A stretch of 50,982 nucleotides of DNA, taken from contig NZ_CABVPP010000055.1 in assembly GCF_902499075.1 (NCBI RefSeq), positions 1 to 50,982 on the forward strand. The letters run 5' to 3'. Below are positions 16,013 to 25,078 of this stretch, one piece after another (position 1 is the stretch's first letter; every line of letters begins with the position of its first letter). The position numbers were made by a program, and so were the translations under genes. Origin of the DNA: Burkholderia pseudomultivorans (lineage in GTDB: Bacteria; Pseudomonadota; Gammaproteobacteria; Burkholderiales; Burkholderiaceae). Below the pieces are notes generated by a model. It saw only the letters and a list, made by a program, of their open reading frames with translations. It made no database searches and was not told the DNA's origin.

Positions 16013-17122
16013 ATGCGCACGAGAGACCTCGGCATCCGCATCGGACTCGGCACGCCGGGCCGCTTCAACGCGATCACGGACGTCCCGGGCGTGCGGGTCG
16101 GACACTGCACGCTGAATGTCGAGAACGGCGACGCGTCGGTTCGCACCGGCGTGACGGTCATCGAGCCGCGCGCGGGCGCCGCGCACGATGCGCCGTGCTT
16201 CGCGGGCGTACACGTACTGAACGGCAACGGCGATGCGACCGGGCTCGAATGGATTCGCGAGGCCGGCCTGCTGACGACGCCGATCGCCTATACGAACACG
16301 CACAGCGTCGGCGTCGTGCGCGACGCGCTGATCGCGGCCGAACGCGACGCGGCGCGCGATCGCGTGTACTGGTGCATGCCGGTCGTGATGGAAACCTACG
16401 ACGGACTGCTGAACGATATCTGGGGGCAGCACGTGAATGCGTCGCACGTGCGGCAGGCGCTGGCGGCCGCGCAGTCGGGGCCGGTCGCCGAAGGCGGCGT
16501 CGGCGGCGGCACCGGGATGATCTGCCACGAGTTCAAGGGCGGCATCGGCACCGCCTCGCGCGTGCTCGCGGCCGACGCGGGCGGCTGGACGGTCGGCGCG
16601 CTGGTGCAGGCGAACTACGGCGTGCGCGAAATGCTGCGCGTGGCCGGCTACCCGGTCGGCGAAGTGCTGCGGCACGTGCATTCGCCGTTCCGTGCGCCGG
16701 ACGCGAAGGGCGAGGCCGGGATGGGGTCGATCGTCGTCACGCTCGCGACCGATGCGCCGCTGCTGCCGCATCAATGCACGCGGCTCGCGCAGCGGGCGAG
16801 CGTCGGGCTCGCGCGGGTCGGCGGCGGCACCGAGGATTCGAGCGGCGACCTGTTTCTCGCGTTCGCCACGGGCAACGACGGGCTGCCGGCGGCCAACTAC
16901 GGCAGCAAGGGCGCACCGACGACCGACGTGAAGATGGTCAACAACGACCATATTTCCGTGCTGTTCGCGGCAGCGGCCGAAGCGGTCGAGGAAGCGATCG
17001 TGAATGCGCTCGTCGCGGGCGGCGATGTGGTGTCGCGCGGTGCGCGCGTCGAAGGGCTGGGTCACGCACGTTTGATGGATGCGTTGCGCGAAGTCGGCTG
17101 GCGGCCGGGGCGGGGTGGGTGA
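16013..17122 (+). CDS. P1-family aminopeptidase (DmpA-like, N-terminal nucleophile)
   Basis: A 369-residue member of the DmpA/BapA group, whose precursors cleave themselves to expose a nucleophilic serine. The conserved start TPGRFNAITDVPGVRVGHCT, the GGVGGGTGMICHEFKGGIGTAS block, and GMGSIVVTLATDAPLLPHQ are present. Self-cleavage is expected between Gly238 and Ser239 in that last block. The later GTEDSSGDLFLAFATGN holds the second conserved serine region. Known members hydrolyse N-terminal L- or D-amino acid amides or beta-peptides. A TGGAGGA site precedes the start. It probably forms an operon with the permease. No signal peptide is visible, so it should act in the cytoplasm. Confidence 0.9.
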   Translation: MRTRDLGIRIGLGTPGRFNAITDVPGVRVGHCTLNVENGDASVRTGVTVIEPRAGAAHDAPCFAGVHVLNGNGDATGLEWIREAGLLTTPIAYTNTHSVGVVRDALIAAERDAARDRVYWCMPVVMETYDGLLNDIWGQHVNASHVRQALAAAQSGPVAEGGVGGGTGMICHEFKGGIGTASRVLAADAGGWTVGALVQANYGVREMLRVAGYPVGEVLRHVHSPFRAPDAKGEAGMGSIVVTLATDAPLLPHQCTRLAQRASVGLARVGGGTEDSSGDLFLAFATGNDGLPAANYGSKGAPTTDVKMVNNDHISVLFAAAAEAVEEAIVNALVAGGDVVSRGARVEGLGHARLMDALREVGWRPGRGG

Positions 17123-17134
17123 TGCGAAAGCGTG

Positions 17135-17154
17135 GTGAGCCGGCGTCGGCTCAC
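17135..17154. terminator. Hairpin after the P1 peptidase gene
   Basis: GTGAGCC and GGCTCAC make perfect 7-bp arms around a 6-nt loop, 12 bp after the peptidase stop. No T tract follows. Possible terminator between convergent genes. From here to 17329 I see no other feature. Confidence 0.4.
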
Positions 17155-17329
17155 GTCGATCGATGGTGCGCCTGTGCCGGACGCCGAACGGGCCGGGCAC
17201 GGCGACCGGCATGCCGCGAATCCTGCGCGCATTCGCGACGGGCATGATGCGGGCGGCGCTCGATCGGCCCGCCGGACGCCCGCACATGCGAAGCGGGTGC
17301 GGCGGGCTGGCCGTCACGCGGCGTCATGC

Positions 17330-17542
17330 TCAGCTGCCGAAGTAGACGTTGCAGAAGCTGACCGGGCCGACGCACGCATTCGGGTCTTCCTGGTTCGATT
17401 GCGAGCGATCGACGCGGCCTGCGGCCTTCACGGCTTCGGCACGGTTCGCCTGTTGCTGGACGGCGTCGGCCTGCGCCGGCTGTGCGTGGGCGACAGCGGC
17501 GGTGAGCGACAGGGCAACGAGGGCGAGGTGCAGCGGCTTCAT
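17330..17542 (-). CDS. Small secreted protein of unknown function
   Basis: A 70-residue protein with a clear signal peptide (MKPLHLALVALSLTAAVAHA, cleavage after AHA). The mature part of about 50 residues is polar and ends NACVGPVSFCNVYFGS, with two cysteines that may form a disulfide in the periplasm. ATG 17542 follows CAGGAGAAGTC. Base use and the strong ribosome-binding site support a real gene. Small exported proteins of this kind are common in Burkholderia; I recognise no family. Confidence 0.75.
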   Translation of the reverse strand: MKPLHLALVALSLTAAVAHAQPAQADAVQQQANRAEAVKAAGRVDRSQSNQEDPNACVGPVSFCNVYFGS

Positions 17543-17679
17543 TTTGACTTCTCCTGGGTGATCGCCAGTCTTGCTGGCAGTGAGGAAACTATAGGATCGC
17601 ACTGCTTAAAGATTAATCGCCCGGGCTGGAGAGCTTATTTGCATCTGGAACAAGGATGACGTTGCGTGCGCATCGAGGC

Positions 17680-19863
17680 TCAACGGCGATGCCGGTTGAA
17701 CGGCGCGTCCTTGTCGAGCAGCGCGCTGCGCACGAAGTGCAGGCAGCCGACGATGCGCTGCATCCGGCGGCGCGCGTCGGGCACCGCGTACCACGCCTGC
17801 AGCGCGTGCTGCGCGGCGCGGATCGCGAGGTTCACCGATTTCAGCGTGCGCGCATGACGGGTCGGTGTCGGGTCGTCGAAGAAGCGCGGCAATTCATGCA
17901 GCACCGCGTCGATCGATTCGGTCCAGCGCAGCGTCTGCGGCGGTTTCGCTTCGCTGAACGCATGCAGCTCGTCGCGCAGGTCGATCACTGCGTGGCCGAC
18001 CTCGAGCGTCGCGAGCATCCAGCGCAGCGCGTCGCGATGCTGCCGCGTGCGCCGCACCAGCAGCGTGCGCAGCTGCGCCATCAGGTCGTGCGTGCTCGAC
18101 TGGAAGCGCTGCGCGAGGCCTTCCGGAGCGTCTTCGCAGGCGAGCGTCACCTGGCGGCGCAGGTCGTGCGCGATGCGGCCCGTCAGCCACGGCATATGGG
18201 TCGGAAACACCACCGCGAACACGATCGCGCACACGAGCATCGCGACGACCACCGCCAGGCCGTTGTTGATCAGCACCTCGGGCGTATACGCGATCACGTT
18301 GTCGGGGCCCGCGAGCAGGCAGAAGAACACCGCGAAGCCGATCCCGTAGCCGGACATGCCCGGCCGCATCGCGAGAAACGCGCCGAAGCCGAGCACCGGC
18401 GCGAGCGTCGCGCACAGCAGCGGGAAGCCGTCGATGTTCGGATACACGTAGCACAGGTAGAGATAGCCGACGGCGGTCGCGAACGCCGCGCCGACGGCCA
18501 TCTGCGCGACGAACTTCGGCGCGCGCGGCGAGGTCGAGCTGAGCGCGCACGCGATTGCGGCGGCGATCACGGCGAGCGAGCCGCTCGGCCATTCGGACGC
18601 GATCCAGAAGCAGCTCATCGCGCCGACCGCGACGATCGTGCGCAGGAACGTGAAGCCGACGAAGAACGCATTGGTCTTGACCTTGTAGTGCGTGACCGAG
18701 CGCTCGAACGCATGGTCGTCCTGGTCGAGCGACGCGTAGGTGTCGGCATAGCCGAGGTATTCGCCGATGAAGCGGTACATCAGCTCGATCGCCGTGTCGA
18801 AATCGAGCACGCCGCCGGCCGCATGCGCCTCGAGCTCGCGCCGCGACGCGCGCGCGGCCTTCGGCAACGCGCCGTGAAAGCGGCGCAGTTCGAGCAGCGC
18901 GCCGGTGGTCGATGCGATGCCGCGCTGCCGTTCGTCGCGCAGCGCGGCCAGCCGCTGCGAGAGTGCGTCGACATGCGGCGCGAGCGCGTCGAGCACCGCA
19001 TCCGCGCGACCGGCGCGCAGTCGCTTGACGAGCTGGTGCAGCGCATGCAGCCGTGTGCACGCGTTCATGAATTCGCTGTTCAGCCGCGCGAGCCGGCGGC
19101 TGCGCGCGCGAATGTGCGGATCCTCGAACGACGCGAACGCGCGATTGGCCTCGAAGCCGACGATCTCGTCGACGAAATCGGCGAAGCGCCGCTCGAAATC
19201 GCCGCGCGCGAGATCGCCAGCGAGCGCGCCGGTCGCGAAGGCCGCGAAATTCGCGTGGCGCGCGCTCAGCGAGCGCATCAGCGCCTTCGCGGAACTGAGC
19301 GGCAGGATCAGCGCGCTGACCGCGCCCGAACACGCGATGCCGAGCGCGACTTCCGCGGCGCGCGTGAGCGCGGACTGGAACAGCGTCTGCGGCGACATCA
19401 CCGCAGGCAGGCCGATCAGCGCGGCCGTGTAGCCGGCCAGCACGAAGCCGTACCAGCGGAAGTGGCGGTTGCGCACCGCGAGCGCGATGCAGCAGCCGAT
19501 CCACAGCGTGATGCCGGCCATGTAAAGCTCGGGCTGCTGCGCGAACAGCCCGCCGAGCGCAAGCGCGGCGACGAGGCCGGCGGCGGTGCCGAGCACGCGA
19601 TAGAAGCTCTTCGCGAACACCATCCCCGACAGCGGCTGCATCAGCACGAACACGGTGGTCATCGCGGTGCGCGGCTGCGACATCTCGAGCCGCATCGCGA
19701 TGCCCATCGCGAGCAGCGCCGCGAACACCGTTTTCGCGAGGTGCAGCCAGATCAGCCCGTCGCTGGCGGCCCAGTCGCGCGCGGCGTCGCCGAGCGGATC
19801 GAGCCAGGTCCTCCATCGGGCCGGTTCGATGGAAGATCGCTCGATCGCTGAGGGTGGCTTCAT
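17680..19863 (-). CDS. FUSC-family inner-membrane exporter (AaeB/YccS-like)
   Basis: A 727-residue protein with two membrane blocks, the FUSC architecture. The first block begins LIWLHLAKTVFAALLAMGIA with the family motif QPRTAMTTVFVLMQPLSGMV; the second starts near TNAFFVGFTFLRTIVAVGAM and includes FPLLCATLAPVLGFGAFLAM. Soluble helical regions lie between and after the blocks. The group includes AaeB, which with a membrane-fusion partner exports aromatic carboxylic acids. No fusion-protein gene is adjacent, so partners may be elsewhere. The divergent LysR gene suggests an AaeR-like arrangement. ATG 19863 has no clear Shine-Dalgarno sequence. Confidence 0.88.
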   Translation of the reverse strand: MKPPSAIERSSIEPARWRTWLDPLGDAARDWAASDGLIWLHLAKTVFAALLAMGIAMRLEMSQPRTAMTTVFVLMQPLSGMVFAKSFYRVLGTAAGLVAALALGGLFAQQPELYMAGITLWIGCCIALAVRNRHFRWYGFVLAGYTAALIGLPAVMSPQTLFQSALTRAAEVALGIACSGAVSALILPLSSAKALMRSLSARHANFAAFATGALAGDLARGDFERRFADFVDEIVGFEANRAFASFEDPHIRARSRRLARLNSEFMNACTRLHALHQLVKRLRAGRADAVLDALAPHVDALSQRLAALRDERQRGIASTTGALLELRRFHGALPKAARASRRELEAHAAGGVLDFDTAIELMYRFIGEYLGYADTYASLDQDDHAFERSVTHYKVKTNAFFVGFTFLRTIVAVGAMSCFWIASEWPSGSLAVIAAAIACALSSTSPRAPKFVAQMAVGAAFATAVGYLYLCYVYPNIDGFPLLCATLAPVLGFGAFLAMRPGMSGYGIGFAVFFCLLAGPDNVIAYTPEVLINNGLAVVVAMLVCAIVFAVVFPTHMPWLTGRIAHDLRRQVTLACEDAPEGLAQRFQSSTHDLMAQLRTLLVRRTRQHRDALRWMLATLEVGHAVIDLRDELHAFSEAKPPQTLRWTESIDAVLHELPRFFDDPTPTRHARTLKSVNLAIRAAQHALQAWYAVPDARRRMQRIVGCLHFVRSALLDKDAPFNRHRR

Positions 19864-20063
19864 GAAAAGAGGGGGCGCATCCGGTGCCCGGCAGGTGCCG
19901 CGGCCCGTCCGAACGGGCCCGTTCGACTGGTGAGGCGCCGATTGTAGGAGTGCGGCGGGCGCGCATTAACGCAGCTGCGGGGAAACGATAGTTGCACGCC
20001 GGGTAACAATCTGTCGCATCCGTTGGAGGAAAATGGCGGCTCCGCTACAGGTCGTGAACAGGA

Positions 20064-21011
20064 ATGGATACCCTACAAAACATGCGGGTGTTTACGCGCG
20101 TCGTCGAGACGGGCAGTTTCACCGCGGCCGCGCAATCGCTGAATTCGACGACGGGCGCGATGTCGCGCGCGGTGTCGGAACTCGAGGCGCGCCTGCGCAC
20201 CCGTCTGATGAATCGTTCGACGCGCCGTCTCGCGCTGACGTCGGCCGGCGAGAGCTATCTGCGGCGCTGCCGGCAGATCCTCGCCGACGTCGACCGCGCG
20301 GAAGAGGAGGCAAGCTGTGCGCACGAGCGGCCGGCCGGCGTGCTGCGCATGCACAGCTTCGCCAGCGTCGGCCATCACTATGTGCTGCCGGCGCTGACGC
20401 GCTACCACGCGCAGTATCCGGACGTGTCGATCGAGCTGTCGCTGTCGCAGCGGATGCCCGACCTGTTCGACGGCACCAGCGACACGGCGGTCGTGACCGC
20501 GTCGTCGCTGCCCGACTCGGAACTCGTGTCGCACCTGCTCGGCTCGACCTTCAGCATCCTGTGCGCGTCGCCGGACTATGTGAAGCGGCACGGCGCGCCG
20601 GCTCGTCCGCAGGACCTCGGCGCGCACGCGTGCCTGACGCTCTGCACGCCGGCGTTCCCGACGCACGAATGGGTGCTCGAAGGGCCGGGCGGCGTCGAGC
20701 AGATTCATGTCGCGGGGCCGGTGCAGACCAATACGGCCGAATCGCTCGCGCTCGCGATCCGCGACGGGATCGGGATCGGCATGCTGCCGCTGTATTCGGC
20801 GATCGACGCGCTGCGCGACGGATCGCTCGTGCGCGTGCTGCCGGAACACATCCTGCAGAAGATGAACGTGTATGCGCTGTATCCGTCGCGCCGCTTCATC
20901 GACGCGAAGGTGCGCACCTGGGTCGAGCTGCTGCGCGCGCAGGTGCCGGCGATGATCGCGCACGACGTCGAGATGCTGAACACGATCGGCCGGGAACGGC
21001 AGGCCGCGTGA
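20064..21011 (+). CDS. LysR-family transcriptional regulator
   Basis: A 315-residue LysR protein of the CrgA/AaeR-like branch, beginning MDTLQNMRVFTRVVETGSFT with AAQSLNSTTGAMSRAVSELE as the helix-turn-helix and RLMNRSTRRLALTSAGESYL as the family continuation. The ligand domain includes GVLRMHSFASVGHHYVLPAL and the GIGIGMLPLYSAIDAL strand-helix. It is divergent from the FUSC exporter gene across 200 bp and is the likely regulator of export. A further ATG at 20082 would trim six residues. The inducer may be an aromatic acid by analogy with AaeR; this is inference. Confidence 0.88.
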   Translation: MDTLQNMRVFTRVVETGSFTAAAQSLNSTTGAMSRAVSELEARLRTRLMNRSTRRLALTSAGESYLRRCRQILADVDRAEEEASCAHERPAGVLRMHSFASVGHHYVLPALTRYHAQYPDVSIELSLSQRMPDLFDGTSDTAVVTASSLPDSELVSHLLGSTFSILCASPDYVKRHGAPARPQDLGAHACLTLCTPAFPTHEWVLEGPGGVEQIHVAGPVQTNTAESLALAIRDGIGIGMLPLYSAIDALRDGSLVRVLPEHILQKMNVYALYPSRRFIDAKVRTWVELLRAQVPAMIAHDVEMLNTIGRERQAA

Positions 21012-21137
21012 CGGCGAACGCGGCGCGTCGAGCGCCGCATGCAGAAATAGCCGACAACGGAAACGCAAGCGCCGGACGTGCATCGCCCGGCGATCGCTTT
21101 GCAGGCGCCGCCCGCGGCGGCGCGACGCACGATGCGT

Positions 21138-21440
21138 TCAAAGCGCCGGATGCGCGGCCGTGCCCGATTCGGTCGCCGGCGTGCCGGCCGGACCGTATGC
21201 GGCTTGCGCGGCCTTGCGTTCGGCCAGGCGCTTCGCTTCAAGGCGTTGCTGCGCGGCCATGATGTCGTCCGGGTAGTTGCCTGCGTCGCCGAGCGACGGG
21301 TTGTAGCCGACCGATTCGAGGTCGTACAGCTCCTGCAGCACCTGCGCGCGCGTGACGGGCGACTTCGCCGACTGGGCGAACGACAGGACCGGTGCGGCAA
21401 GCAGGACGGCAGCGGCGGCGGTGACGACGAGCGATTTCAC
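21138..21440 (-). CDS. DUF4148 secreted protein (copy 1)
   Basis: A 100-residue exported protein with signal peptide (VKSLVVTAAAAVLLAAPVLS, cleavage after SFA) and the DUF4148 core VTRAQVLQELYDLESVGYNP, then GNYPDDIMAAQQRL. The start is GTG 21440, decided by CAGGAGAACATC just before it; no ATG gives a better site. DUF4148 proteins are small periplasmic proteins very common in Burkholderia, with no known function. A second copy lies at the right end of the window with the same order of motifs. Confidence 0.85.
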   Translation of the reverse strand: MKSLVVTAAAAVLLAAPVLSFAQSAKSPVTRAQVLQELYDLESVGYNPSLGDAGNYPDDIMAAQQRLEAKRLAERKAAQAAYGPAGTPATESGTAAHPAL

Positions 21441-21634
21441 GATGTTCTCCTGTGGACTGGGATGGCGGTCCGGGATGACCATCGAGGTGCGATCTGAACC
21501 GTCGATGCCAGTCTACGCAGCGGGGGCACGCGTAAAAACCCCGATTCCAGGCACGCAGCCTTCCAGATGGCACAACATTCGCGCCGCGTCGCGCGCCCGG
21601 CGCGCCCCCGTTCCCGTTGGCAAAGACGAGGGCT

Positions 21635-21653
21635 CGCCGGCCGCCGGCCGGCG
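21635..21653. terminator. Hairpin downstream of the porin gene
   Basis: CGCCGGCC and GGCCGGCG form perfect 8-bp arms around a 3-nt loop, 15 bp past the porin stop at 21668. No T tract is visible. It could end or stabilise the porin transcript. Confidence 0.35.
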
Positions 21654-21667
21654 CGGCGCGATGCGGA

Positions 21668-22810
21668 TCAGAAGCGCGTACGCATGCCGATCGTGCCGAC
21701 GACCTGGTTCGCGGTGCTCGATGCGCCGCCCGAGCCGTCGATGAACGCCTGGTAGCCGCGTCCCGACGCGTGCTGGTAGATCGCTTCCGCATAGACGTCG
21801 GTGCGGCGCGACAGTTTGTAGACGGCCTGCAGGTCGACCTGATGCCACTTCGGATCAGTGCCGTGCTTGCTGTCGGGGTTCGACACGCTGGCGTCGGTAT
21901 ACACATAGGCCGCGCCGACGCTGAAGGCCGGCGTCACCGCATAGCGCAGGTTCACGTCGTAGTTGTTGAACGCGATCTGGCCGGTCGAGCCGAACGAGCC
22001 CGTGTTGTCGTACTGCGAGCGCGTATAGACGAAGCCGACGGTTGCCGGCCCGAACACGTAGCTGGCGCCGCCGCCGTACGTGCGCATGCGGTCCGAGCCG
22101 ATCGACCAGCCGCCCTGGTTCAGGCTTTTCGCCTCGACCGCGTCGGTCGCGCCCGGGCTCGCGCTGGTCGTGCCCTTGGTGCCGTTCATCTGCAGGTATG
22201 CGCCGGCCAGTTTCAGCGGGCCGTTCGTATAGCTTGCCGCGACGCTGTATGCGCGGTTGGCGCCGAAGTTCGTCGCGTTCGAGAACGCATACATCGCGCC
22301 GACCTTGAAGCCCGCGATCGTGTTGCTCGTGTACTTGACCGCGTTGTTGATGCGCAGCGAGTGGTTCAGGTTGTCGTTGTCGAACGGGTGCGCGAAGCTC
22401 GTATCGCCGAAGTCGCCCGACGTCGCGGACAGCGGCGCGACGAAGTCGACCATCGTGTCGTACTGGCGGCCGAGCGTCACCGTGCCGTAGTCGTTGTGGC
22501 TCAGGCCGACATACGCATGGCGGCCGAACAGCTTGCCGTCCTGACCGAGCCCGCCGTTGTTCAGGTTGAAGCCGTTCTCGAGCACGAACAGCGCCTTCAG
22601 GCCGCCGCCGAGATCCTCGGTGCCGCGAAAGCCGATGCGGCTGCCGTTGACGGTGCCGCTGTTCAGGCGCCACAGCGACGCGCCGTTGGCGTTGTTGGTA
22701 TAGACGATGCCGGCATCGATCAGGCCGTACAGCGTGACCGAGCTTTGTGCATGGGCGAGCGGGGCGAACAGCGCGGCGATGGATGCGCCCGCAACGAAGG
22801 TTTTTTTCAT
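21668..22810 (-). CDS. Gram-negative trimeric porin (OmpC-like, Burkholderia type)
   Basis: A 380-residue outer-membrane protein. The signal peptide ends APLAHAQ and is followed at once by SSVTLYGLIDAGIVYTNN, the hallmark first beta-strand of neisserial and Burkholderia porins. Further family features are SRIGFRGTEDLGGGLKALF, RHAYVGLSHNDYGTVTLGRQ and the C-terminal strand ending in phenylalanine (GTIGMRTRF), which guides outer-membrane insertion. It should form a sixteen-strand trimeric diffusion channel. ATG 22810 was chosen because it opens the signal peptide. The upstream region contains a TATACT -10 element (22856-22861, minus strand). Substrate preference is unknown. Confidence 0.93.
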   Translation of the reverse strand: MKKTFVAGASIAALFAPLAHAQSSVTLYGLIDAGIVYTNNANGASLWRLNSGTVNGSRIGFRGTEDLGGGLKALFVLENGFNLNNGGLGQDGKLFGRHAYVGLSHNDYGTVTLGRQYDTMVDFVAPLSATSGDFGDTSFAHPFDNDNLNHSLRINNAVKYTSNTIAGFKVGAMYAFSNATNFGANRAYSVAASYTNGPLKLAGAYLQMNGTKGTTSASPGATDAVEAKSLNQGGWSIGSDRMRTYGGGASYVFGPATVGFVYTRSQYDNTGSFGSTGQIAFNNYDVNLRYAVTPAFSVGAAYVYTDASVSNPDSKHGTDPKWHQVDLQAVYKLSRRTDVYAEAIYQHASGRGYQAFIDGSGGASSTANQVVGTIGMRTRF

Positions 22811-23110
22811 GGGAAGACTCCTGCGTGTGGAACCGGAAACGAAAAGTTCGGCGCAAGTATAGGAATGCGGATCGTCCGGGATGCCACGGACGCGTGCGAG
22901 CGAACCTTTCCAGATCGAACAAGAGTCATTCACAAAACTGACATGTCGCGTTGCGCACGCTGACTATCGGCGTTTTGGGCGTCACCGCACGCGATCGGCG
23001 CCGCTTCGTTGTCGTATTGCTGCAACAGGTGCGAATCGACGGCCGACGGTTGCCCGGCGTCGCCGACGCGCGGAGAATGGGGCGTGCGTCCCAACGACCG
23101 GAGACAGACG
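22811..23110. other. Divergent intergenic region, porin and VOC genes
   Basis: About 300 bp with no supported gene. The minus strand carries a TATACT hexamer (22856-22861) about 46 nt before the porin start, a plausible -10 element; no good -35 match is visible. The right half is ordinary GC-rich sequence before the VOC gene. Confidence 0.4.
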
Positions 23111-23572
23111 ATGCCTACGCCAGCGCCCCTTCCGCCGATCAGTCCCGCCGTCTATTACCGCGATCCGCGTGCCGCGCTCGAATGGCTCGAGCGCGCATTC
23201 GGCTTCGGTCGCGGCATCGTCGTCTACACCGCCGACGGGCAGGTCACGCACGCCGAACTCACGCATGCGGGCGGCGTCGTGATGATCGGCGGCTACTGGG
23301 CCGACTTCGTCGCGAGCCCGGTGGAAGCCGGCGGCCGCAACACGCAGAGCGTGCACGTGCAGCTCGCGAGCGACATCGATGCGCATTGCGAGCGCGCGCG
23401 GCAGGCCGGCGCGGATATCCTGCAGGAGCCGGCCGACCAGTTCTACGGCGACCGCACGTACCGCGCGCGCGATCCGGAGCTGCATGTGTGGACGTTCGGC
23501 CAGCATGTGCGCGACGTGACGCCCGAAGAAGCCGCGGCCGAAACCGGCCTGACCTTCGAAGGCTGGTCGTGA
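23111..23572 (+). CDS. VOC-family (glyoxalase/bleomycin-resistance-like) protein
   Basis: A 153-residue protein with the vicinal-oxygen-chelate fold. It starts PPISPAVYYRDPRAALEWLE with RAFGFGRGIVVYTADGQVTH, the usual first module, and continues with SVHVQLASDIDAHCERARQA and the closing YGDRTYRARDPELHVWTFGQ. Candidate metal ligands are a histidine early in each module and the glutamate in PELHVW. The family includes glyoxalases, dioxygenases and antibiotic-binding proteins; this PhnB-like branch is mostly uncharacterised. ATG 23111 follows GGAGACAGACG. No operon partner is obvious; the next gene starts 118 bp on. Confidence 0.82.
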   Translation: MPTPAPLPPISPAVYYRDPRAALEWLERAFGFGRGIVVYTADGQVTHAELTHAGGVVMIGGYWADFVASPVEAGGRNTQSVHVQLASDIDAHCERARQAGADILQEPADQFYGDRTYRARDPELHVWTFGQHVRDVTPEEAAAETGLTFEGWS

Positions 23573-23690
23573 CGCAGCGCGCGTTGCGCGCCGATATTTC
23601 CCGACCGTTTTTCCTGCCGTATTCATCGAATCGAACGGCCGCCGCCCGGGCGCGCGGCCGTTGCCACGCATGTCACGAGGGGGCTTCCGC

Positions 23691-24932
23691 ATGAATCTGT
23701 ACAACGCACGCCTGCGCGGCCGCGACGGCCTGTTTACGATCGGCATCGACGCCGGCACGATCGCGCGGATCGACGCGCAGCCCGCGCCGGTCGCATCCGT
23801 CGGCGCCGGCGATCTCGATGCAGGCGGCCGTCTCGCGATCGCGCCGCTCGTCGAGCCGCACATTCACCTCGACGCGGTGCTGACGGCCGGCGAACCGGCC
23901 TGGAACATGAGCGGCACGCTGTTCGAGGGGATCGAGCGCTGGGCCGAGCGCAAGGCGACCATCACGCACGACGACACGAAGGCGCGCGCGCATGCGGCGA
24001 TCGCGATGCTGCGCGATCACGGCATCCAGCACGTGCGCACGCACGTCGACGTCACCGATCCGTCGCTCGCCGCGCTGAAGGCGATGCTCGAGGTGAAGGA
24101 CGAGGCGCGCGGGCTGATCGATCTGCAGATCGTCGCGTTTCCGCAGGAGGGCATCGAGTCGTTCGATGGCGGCCGCGCATTGATGGAGCAGGCGATCGAG
24201 ATGGGCGCGGACGTCGTCGGCGGGATTCCGCATTTCGAGAACACGCGCGAGCAGGGCGTCAGTTCGATCCGCTTCCTGATGGATCTCGCGGAGCGCACGG
24301 GCTGTCTCGTCGACGTACATTGCGACGAGACCGACGATCCGCATTCGCGCTTTCTCGAAGTGCTTGCGGAGGAAACCCGCGTGCGCGGGATGGGCGCGCG
24401 CGTGACGGCGAGCCACACGACGGCGATGGGCTCGTACGACAACGCGTACTGCTCGAAGCTGTTCCGGCTGTTGAAGCGCGCGGGGCTGAATTTCATCTCG
24501 TGTCCGACCGAGAGCATCCATCTACAGGGGCGCTTCGACACGTTTCCGAAGCGGCGCGGCGTCACGCGCGTCGCGGAACTCGACCGCGCGGGCATCAACG
24601 TGTGCTTCGGGCAGGATTCGATCAAGGATCCGTGGTATCCGCTCGGCAACGGCAACATCCTGCGCGTGCTCGATGCGGGCCTGCATATCTGCCACATGAT
24701 GGGCTACCAGGACCTGCAGCGCTGCCTCGATTTCGTGACCGACCACAGCGCGACGGCGCTGCATCTCGGCGAGCGCTACGGCATCGCGGTCGGGCGCCCG
24801 GCGAATCTCGTCGTGCTCGACGCGGACAGCGACTACGAGGCGGTGCGCCGGCAGGCGAAGGCCGCGCTGTCGATTCGCGGCGGGAACGTGATCATGCAGC
24901 GCGAGCCGGAACGCGTCACATATCCGGTCTGA
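23691..24932 (+). CDS. Cytosine deaminase (CodA-type amidohydrolase) with altered specificity loop
   Basis: A 413-residue metal-dependent amidohydrolase. From IHLDAVLTAGEPAWNMSGT onward it follows E. coli CodA closely: LFEGIERWAERKATITHDD, HVRTHVDVTDPSLAALKAML, LQIVAFPQEGIESF, VDVHCDETDD, ARVTASHTTAMGSYDNAYCS and IHLQGRFDTFPKRRGVTRV. Metal-binding residues are HxH near the N-terminus, the histidine in VHCDE and Asp309. CodA converts cytosine to uracil. The loop FGHDDVFDPW of CodA reads FGQDSIKDPW here, so the residue equivalent to Asp314 is Ser310 and Phe316 is Lys312. That may change substrate range. ATG 23691 follows GAGGGGG. No codB-like permease is adjacent. Confidence 0.85.
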   Translation: MNLYNARLRGRDGLFTIGIDAGTIARIDAQPAPVASVGAGDLDAGGRLAIAPLVEPHIHLDAVLTAGEPAWNMSGTLFEGIERWAERKATITHDDTKARAHAAIAMLRDHGIQHVRTHVDVTDPSLAALKAMLEVKDEARGLIDLQIVAFPQEGIESFDGGRALMEQAIEMGADVVGGIPHFENTREQGVSSIRFLMDLAERTGCLVDVHCDETDDPHSRFLEVLAEETRVRGMGARVTASHTTAMGSYDNAYCSKLFRLLKRAGLNFISCPTESIHLQGRFDTFPKRRGVTRVAELDRAGINVCFGQDSIKDPWYPLGNGNILRVLDAGLHICHMMGYQDLQRCLDFVTDHSATALHLGERYGIAVGRPANLVVLDADSDYEAVRRQAKAALSIRGGNVIMQREPERVTYPV

Positions 24933-24988
24933 CGGCGGAAGCGGGGCGATTTATCTTGAAAATGCATGAGTCGATTCGAAAAATACGT

Positions 24989-25017
24989 TTGTTGCATGAT
25001 CGACCGGCGTCTACGAT
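24989..25017 (+). promoter_or_regulatory. Candidate sigma-70 promoter for the ClC gene
   Basis: TTGTTG (24989-24994) and TACGAT (25012-25017) are 17 bp apart in a locally AT-rich stretch 62 bp before the ClC start codon. Match to consensus is moderate. Confidence 0.35.
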
Positions 25018-25078
25018 ACGGGCCTGATGACGGCGCGCACGTGGCACGCCGCGTTTTCATGCCGAAGCCGCCGATCCC

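Noticed and set aside
17151-17329. Possible small gene between the P1 peptidase and the small secreted protein
   Set aside because: Neither strand gives a frame with a start site or recognisable sequence; treated as non-coding.
20033-21262. A 409-codon frame with a GGAGGAAA site overlapping the LysR gene
   Set aside because: The ribosome-binding site is attractive, but the product is arginine-rich with no family features, and the other frame is a textbook LysR protein.
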